Assembly (NCBI GenBank): GCA_019115725.1
Contig: DXCY01000061.1
Location: 1 to 11,463, forward strand
Length of the DNA stretch: 11,463 nucleotides
From: Candidatus Luteimonas excrementigallinarum
GTDB taxonomy: Bacteria > Pseudomonadota > Gammaproteobacteria > Xanthomonadales > Xanthomonadaceae
Reading direction: 5' to 3'
Numbering within the stretch: position 1 is the stretch's first letter; every line of letters starts with the position of its first letter. The position numbers and the translations under genes are program-made. The notes beneath the pieces were generated by a model. That model was not told the DNA's origin, did no database searches, and was given only the letters and a program-made list of their open reading frames with translations. This document shows positions 5,183 to 11,463 of the stretch, piece after piece.

Positions 5183-6940
5183 TCAGGCCGGCTCCAGGTG
5201 CTCGACCACGAGCTGGATATCACGCGCCCCGCGCCAATCGTCGGTGGCCAGCCGGAACGCCAGCCGCAGCCGCGATGCAGGGGGCTGATCCAGCCATCCG
5301 CCGAAATGGATGGCCTTCAGCGGCTGGCGCCGCCCGGGCACCTGCAGGCGCATGCGCAGGTGGCGCTCGCCCACCCGCTGCCAGTCCACTACGTCAAACT
5401 CACCGTCGAACACCGGTTCCGGGAAGGCCTGTCCCCAGGGGCCGCCATCGCGCAGGGCTTCGGCGTGGTGACGGTCGAATTCCACCGGATCCAGCTCGCC
5501 GTCGCTGTGGACCAGGGACTGCAGCAGGCTTTCATCCAGGCTCGCGGCCACCTGCGCGCAGAACGCCTGTTCAAACCGCTCAAGCGATGGTGCGGGAAGA
5601 CTCAGTCCGGCCGCCATGGCATGGCCGCCGAAGCGTTCAATCAGTCCCGGATGGGACACATCCACCGCGGCCAGCGCGTCGCGCATGTGGAACCCGGGGA
5701 TCGAGCGGGCGGAACCGCGCAGCAGCGTGCTTCCAGGCTCGGCGGGGGCGAAAGCGATCACCGGCCGATGGGTGCGCTCCTTGAGCTTGGAAGCCACCAG
5801 CCCAACCACGCCCGGATGCCACTGCGGGTCGTGCAGACAGTAGGCCACCGGTGCCTCGCCATCTCCGCTGTCAATGGCGCACTGGGCCACCGCGGTTTCG
5901 GCCTCCTCCACCATGGTTGCCTGCACCTGGCGGCGCTCGGCGTTGATCCGGTCGAGCGTGCGGGCCAGCTCCTGCGCCTGACCGGGGGTGTCGCACAGCA
6001 GGCACTCGATACCCAGGGCCATGTCATCCAGCCGTCCCGCGGCGTTCAGCCGGGGCGCTACCGCGTAGCCGATATCCGCAGCGCTGAGGGTGCCGGCATC
6101 ACGCCCGGACACATCGATCAGGGCCTGCAGCCCGGCGCTGCCACGGCCCGCCCGCAGCCGGCGCAGGCCGGCAGCCACCAGGGCCCGGTTGGTGGCATCG
6201 AGCGGCACCAGGTCGGCCACGGTGCCGACCGCGACCAGATCCACCAGCGTGGCCAGATCCGGCGCCTGGCCAGCGAAAGCGCCGCGCCCACGCAGCAGCG
6301 CCCGCAATGCCAGCAGCACGTAGAACACCACGCCGACCCCGGCAAGCGCCTTGGCGGGGAAGGCATCACCGCTGCGATTCGGATTCACGATGGCGTGCGC
6401 ATCAGGCAGCTGCTCACCGGGCAGATGGTGATCGGTCACCACCACCTGCCATCCCCGCTGCCTGGCCGCAGCGACACCCGCGTGGCAGGCGATGCCGTGA
6501 TCCACGGTCAGCAGCAGGTCCGGCTGCAACGCCGCCACCTCCTCCACCAGCGCGGGCGACAGTCCGTAGCCGTGGACCTGCCGATTGGGAACGGCATGGA
6601 CCACGTTGCGCGCGCCCAGCATGCGCAGCCCGCGCACCGCGACTGCGCAGGCGGTGGCGCCATCGGCATCGAAGTCGCCCACCACCAGGATGCGCCGGCC
6701 GTCGCCGATGGCATCGGCCAGCAACTCCGTGGCGGCCTGGATATCAAGCAGCCCGTCGGGCGGCGGCAGCTGGGCCAGCCGCGGCGTTGCCAATTCGGGA
6801 TCCGAGATGCCCCGCGCCATATACACCCGGCGCAGCAGCGGTGGAATGTGGTCGGGCCAGCTCGGCGCCGATTCACTCGCAAAATGATCGTTGCCGCCGG
6901 ACGGGTCGCCGCGGCGGCGGATGCTGCGACGTGGCGTCAT
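5183..6940 (-). CDS. recJ: Single-stranded-DNA-specific exonuclease RecJ
   Basis: RecJ degrades single-stranded DNA 5' to 3' in the cytoplasm and acts in RecF-pathway recombination, mismatch repair and base excision repair. The 585 residues agree with the usual length of about 577. DHH-family motifs are in order: DFDADGA at 89-95, TVDHG at 145-149, VTDHHLPG at 168-175, VGTVAD at 238-243 and LNAAGRLDD at 298-306, followed by the DHHA1 domain with GSARS at 409-413 and FGGHAMAAGL at 437-446, and a C-terminal OB-like region. The metal-binding Asp and His positions I can identify are present. One oddity is His148 where the family usually has Asn (TVDNG). The ATG at 6940 overlaps the TGA of the preceding rpfE-type gene (ATGA), and no clear ribosome binding site is seen, so translation is probably coupled. 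It is the last gene of the carB-greA-rpfE-recJ cluster. Confidence 0.97.
   Translation of the reverse strand: MTPRRSIRRRGDPSGGNDHFASESAPSWPDHIPPLLRRVYMARGISDPELATPRLAQLPPPDGLLDIQAATELLADAIGDGRRILVVGDFDADGATACAVAVRGLRMLGARNVVHAVPNRQVHGYGLSPALVEEVAALQPDLLLTVDHGIACHAGVAAARQRGWQVVVTDHHLPGEQLPDAHAIVNPNRSGDAFPAKALAGVGVVFYVLLALRALLRGRGAFAGQAPDLATLVDLVAVGTVADLVPLDATNRALVAAGLRRLRAGRGSAGLQALIDVSGRDAGTLSAADIGYAVAPRLNAAGRLDDMALGIECLLCDTPGQAQELARTLDRINAERRQVQATMVEEAETAVAQCAIDSGDGEAPVAYCLHDPQWHPGVVGLVASKLKERTHRPVIAFAPAEPGSTLLRGSARSIPGFHMRDALAAVDVSHPGLIERFGGHAMAAGLSLPAPSLERFEQAFCAQVAASLDESLLQSLVHSDGELDPVEFDRHHAEALRDGGPWGQAFPEPVFDGEFDVVDWQRVGERHLRMRLQVPGRRQPLKAIHFGGWLDQPPASRLRLAFRLATDDWRGARDIQLVVEHLEPA
6937..6940 (-). 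other. ATGA start-stop overlap, rpfE-recJ
   Basis: The recJ ATG (6940-6938) overlaps the TGA stop of the rpfE-type gene (6939-6937). With no strong ribosome binding site upstream, recJ translation probably depends on translation of the upstream gene. Confidence 0.9.
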
Positions 6941-7881
6941 TGCGTCAGGGACGCCTGTGCGTCGCGCCAGAACCGCCAGCGCTGGCGCGGACCGAAGCTG
7001 TAGCCCGCGCCATCTTCCATATCCAGCTTCAGCGCCCCCAACCGGCCACCGGCCAGGGCCGCCAGCGCGGGCAGCAGCCAGGCATCGGCGAACAGGCGCA
7101 GATCGCGCAGCGCCCGCAAATCAATCAGGGTCGCAGCGGAATCCGCATCGAATTCCGCGGGCAGTTCCATCACCGGCACGCCCGAGGCCAGGGCCAGCGC
7201 GTGCAGTTCTTCCTCCACGGTCATCACCCCGGCATGGGCGGTGTCCACCTGGTCGGGCAGCACGCCGCCGCCCCAGAACCACAGCGAGTTCACCGGGCCC
7301 AGGCCACGCCCTGCCCGTTCCGCATTCAACGGATGGTTGTGCAGGATGATCTGCGCTTCGCTCAGCAGTGCACGCCAACGGCGCGGAATGGCGTCCTCAC
7401 CGTGCAGATGGTCGGCCAGGTCGGTGCCGATCGCCTCGGCCGGCGGAATGGAGGGCGGAAGACCGGCTTCGGCCGGCAGGCGCACATACCAGCGCGACGG
7501 ATGCGGTGCGTCGATCGGACAGCCGGCATCACCGAACACCGGGCGCAGCGCTTTCAACAGCGCTTCGGCATCGGCCGCCGTCAACTGCAGATCCTGCCCG
7601 CAGGCCAGCAGGCGGGCGCCGTTGATATCGGGGCGCACCCAGGCCGGATCGGCGCGCAGCCACGCCGCGCCAGCAGCATCGCCGGCATCGGCCTGCCTGC
7701 TGATCGCGGCGATCGGCCAGCGCTGGGGCAGCAGCCGGAAGTGGCGCAGCAGCTGCGCCTGCCGCCCGGCGGTTGCCGAAGGCAGGCGATCCGCACGTCC
7801 CAGATGGGCGGCGCCCTCCTGCCGCAGCCGCTGGGCTCCGAAGGCTCCGGCGGCAGGCAGCAGGAACGTGACCGTGGCCAT
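6937..7881 (-). CDS. rpfE: RpfE-type conserved protein (often annotated as phosphoglycerate mutase-like)
   Basis: A 314-residue soluble protein with no signal peptide or membrane segment. I recognise it as the RPFE-type family (COG4255, from memory) by the conserved core at residues 181-206, where HNHPLN is followed by PVNSLWFWGGG, and by PSRWYVRL at 128-135. Members are sometimes labelled cofactor-independent phosphoglycerate mutase, but I do not see the serine nucleophile and metal ligands of the alkaline-phosphatase superfamily, so that activity is doubtful. In Xanthomonas the family takes its name from the cluster regulating pathogenicity factors, where its effect is, to my knowledge, poorly defined. 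The start at 7881 lies 7 bases after the greA stop; the frame is open further upstream but would run into greA. Its stop overlaps the recJ start by 4 bp. Its place between greA and recJ suggests a housekeeping or stress-linked role, which is inference. Confidence 0.85.
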   Translation of the reverse strand: MATVTFLLPAAGAFGAQRLRQEGAAHLGRADRLPSATAGRQAQLLRHFRLLPQRWPIAAISRQADAGDAAGAAWLRADPAWVRPDINGARLLACGQDLQLTAADAEALLKALRPVFGDAGCPIDAPHPSRWYVRLPAEAGLPPSIPPAEAIGTDLADHLHGEDAIPRRWRALLSEAQIILHNHPLNAERAGRGLGPVNSLWFWGGGVLPDQVDTAHAGVMTVEEELHALALASGVPVMELPAEFDADSAATLIDLRALRDLRLFADAWLLPALAALAGGRLGALKLDMEDGAGYSFGPRQRWRFWRDAQASLTQ

Positions 7882-7888
7882 CAGGCGT

Positions 7889-8358
7889 TCAGGAGTAGCT
7901 GACCGAGACGATCTCGTACTCGCTGGTCCCGCCGGGGGTATCGATGCTGACCTCGTCACCTTCGTGCTTGCCGATCAGCGCCCGCGCCACCGGCGAGGAA
8001 ATCGCAATCAGCCCCTGCTTGATGTCGGCCTCCAGGTCACCCACGATCTGGTAGCGGGTGGCCTTGCCGGATTCCACATCTTCCAGCTCGACGGTGGCGC
8101 CGAACACCACCTTGTCACCGGCCTTCAGGGTGGACACATCAATGATCTGGGCGTGCGACAGCTCGCCCTCCAGCTGCTTGATCCGGCCTTCGATGAACCC
8201 CTGCTGCTCGCGGGCAGCGTGGTATTCGGCGTTCTCTTTCAGGTCACCGTGCGCGCGCGCTTCCGAAATCGCGTTGATCACTTCAGGACGCTTGACGCTC
8301 TTGAGTTCCTCAAGCTCGGCGCGCAGTCGCTGCGCGCCCTGGACGGTCAGTGGTGCTC

Positions 8359-8362
<4 letters not shown>
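7889..8362 (-). CDS. greA: Transcription elongation factor GreA
   Basis: GreA enters the secondary channel of RNA polymerase and stimulates cleavage of the 3' end of backtracked RNA, restarting stalled complexes. The 157 residues match E. coli GreA (158) end to end. The N-terminal coiled coil spans about residues 1-75, with the tip motif HGDLKENAEYHAAREQQGF; Asp40 and Glu43 correspond to the acidic pair (D41, E44 in E. coli) that coordinates the catalytic Mg2+. The C-terminal FKBP-like domain follows, with SSPVARALIGK and TPGGTSEYEI. The ATG at 8362 overlaps the carB TGA as ATGA, and the next gene begins 7 bases after its stop. Expression is therefore probably tied to the carB transcript, though an internal promoter within carB is possible. 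Confidence 0.98.

Positions 8363-11463
<3,101 letters not shown>

Noticed and set aside
5168..7003. Plus-strand open frame of 611 codons opposite recJ
   Set aside because: Antisense frames stay open in GC-rich DNA. The composition is Gln/His/Gly/Arg-rich without domains, while recJ on the other strand matches its family throughout.
6307..7902. Plus-strand open frame opposite recJ and the rpfE-type gene
   Set aside because: Arg/Pro/Gln-rich antisense shadow without any conserved motif.

Overview
The window is GC-rich, almost fully coding chromosomal DNA from a gammaproteobacterium, most likely of the Xanthomonadaceae (Stenotrophomonas/Xanthomonas clade). The call rests on the gene set (carB, greA, an RpfE-type protein, recJ, a membrane LytTR regulator and prfB together) and on close protein similarity to the E. 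coli CarB, GreA, RecJ and RF2 sequences as I remember them. As I recall, the Xanthomonas rpf (regulation of pathogenicity factors) region has a similar arrangement. I could not run a search to confirm the genus. I see no insertion sequence, phage gene, CRISPR array, tRNA or rRNA.

Layout. At the left edge is the 5' part of prfB (minus strand), with an intact programmed +1 frameshift site. Next, also on the minus strand, is a membrane-anchored LytTR-type regulator. A 152-bp gap separates it from a divergent plus-strand pair: an acyltransferase-3 family membrane protein and, 14 bp downstream, a PAP2-family membrane phosphatase. The phosphatase converges with, and overlaps by 22 bp, a minus-strand gene for a secreted protein built of about 105-residue PPC-like beta domains with repeated DDDGG motifs. 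The right half is one tight minus-strand cluster, carB > greA > rpfE-type > recJ. Its junctions are a 4-bp ATGA overlap, a 7-bp gap and another 4-bp ATGA overlap, so it is very probably one transcript with translational coupling.

How the genes relate. CarB makes carbamoyl phosphate for pyrimidines and arginine. GreA rescues backtracked RNA polymerase. RecJ is the 5'-3' single-strand DNA exonuclease. The RpfE-type protein between greA and recJ has no secure biochemical role. The LytTR regulator and the divergent acyltransferase/PAP2 pair look like a small envelope-modification module with its own regulator, which is an inference from gene order. The PPC-repeat protein is probably exported and is the least understood gene here.

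The best-supported special feature is the RF2 recoding site. The most likely undescribed biology is the LytTR/acyltransferase/PAP2 module and the PPC-repeat exported protein. I did not find a clearly new large system such as a defence island or element; most of the window is ordinary core genome.
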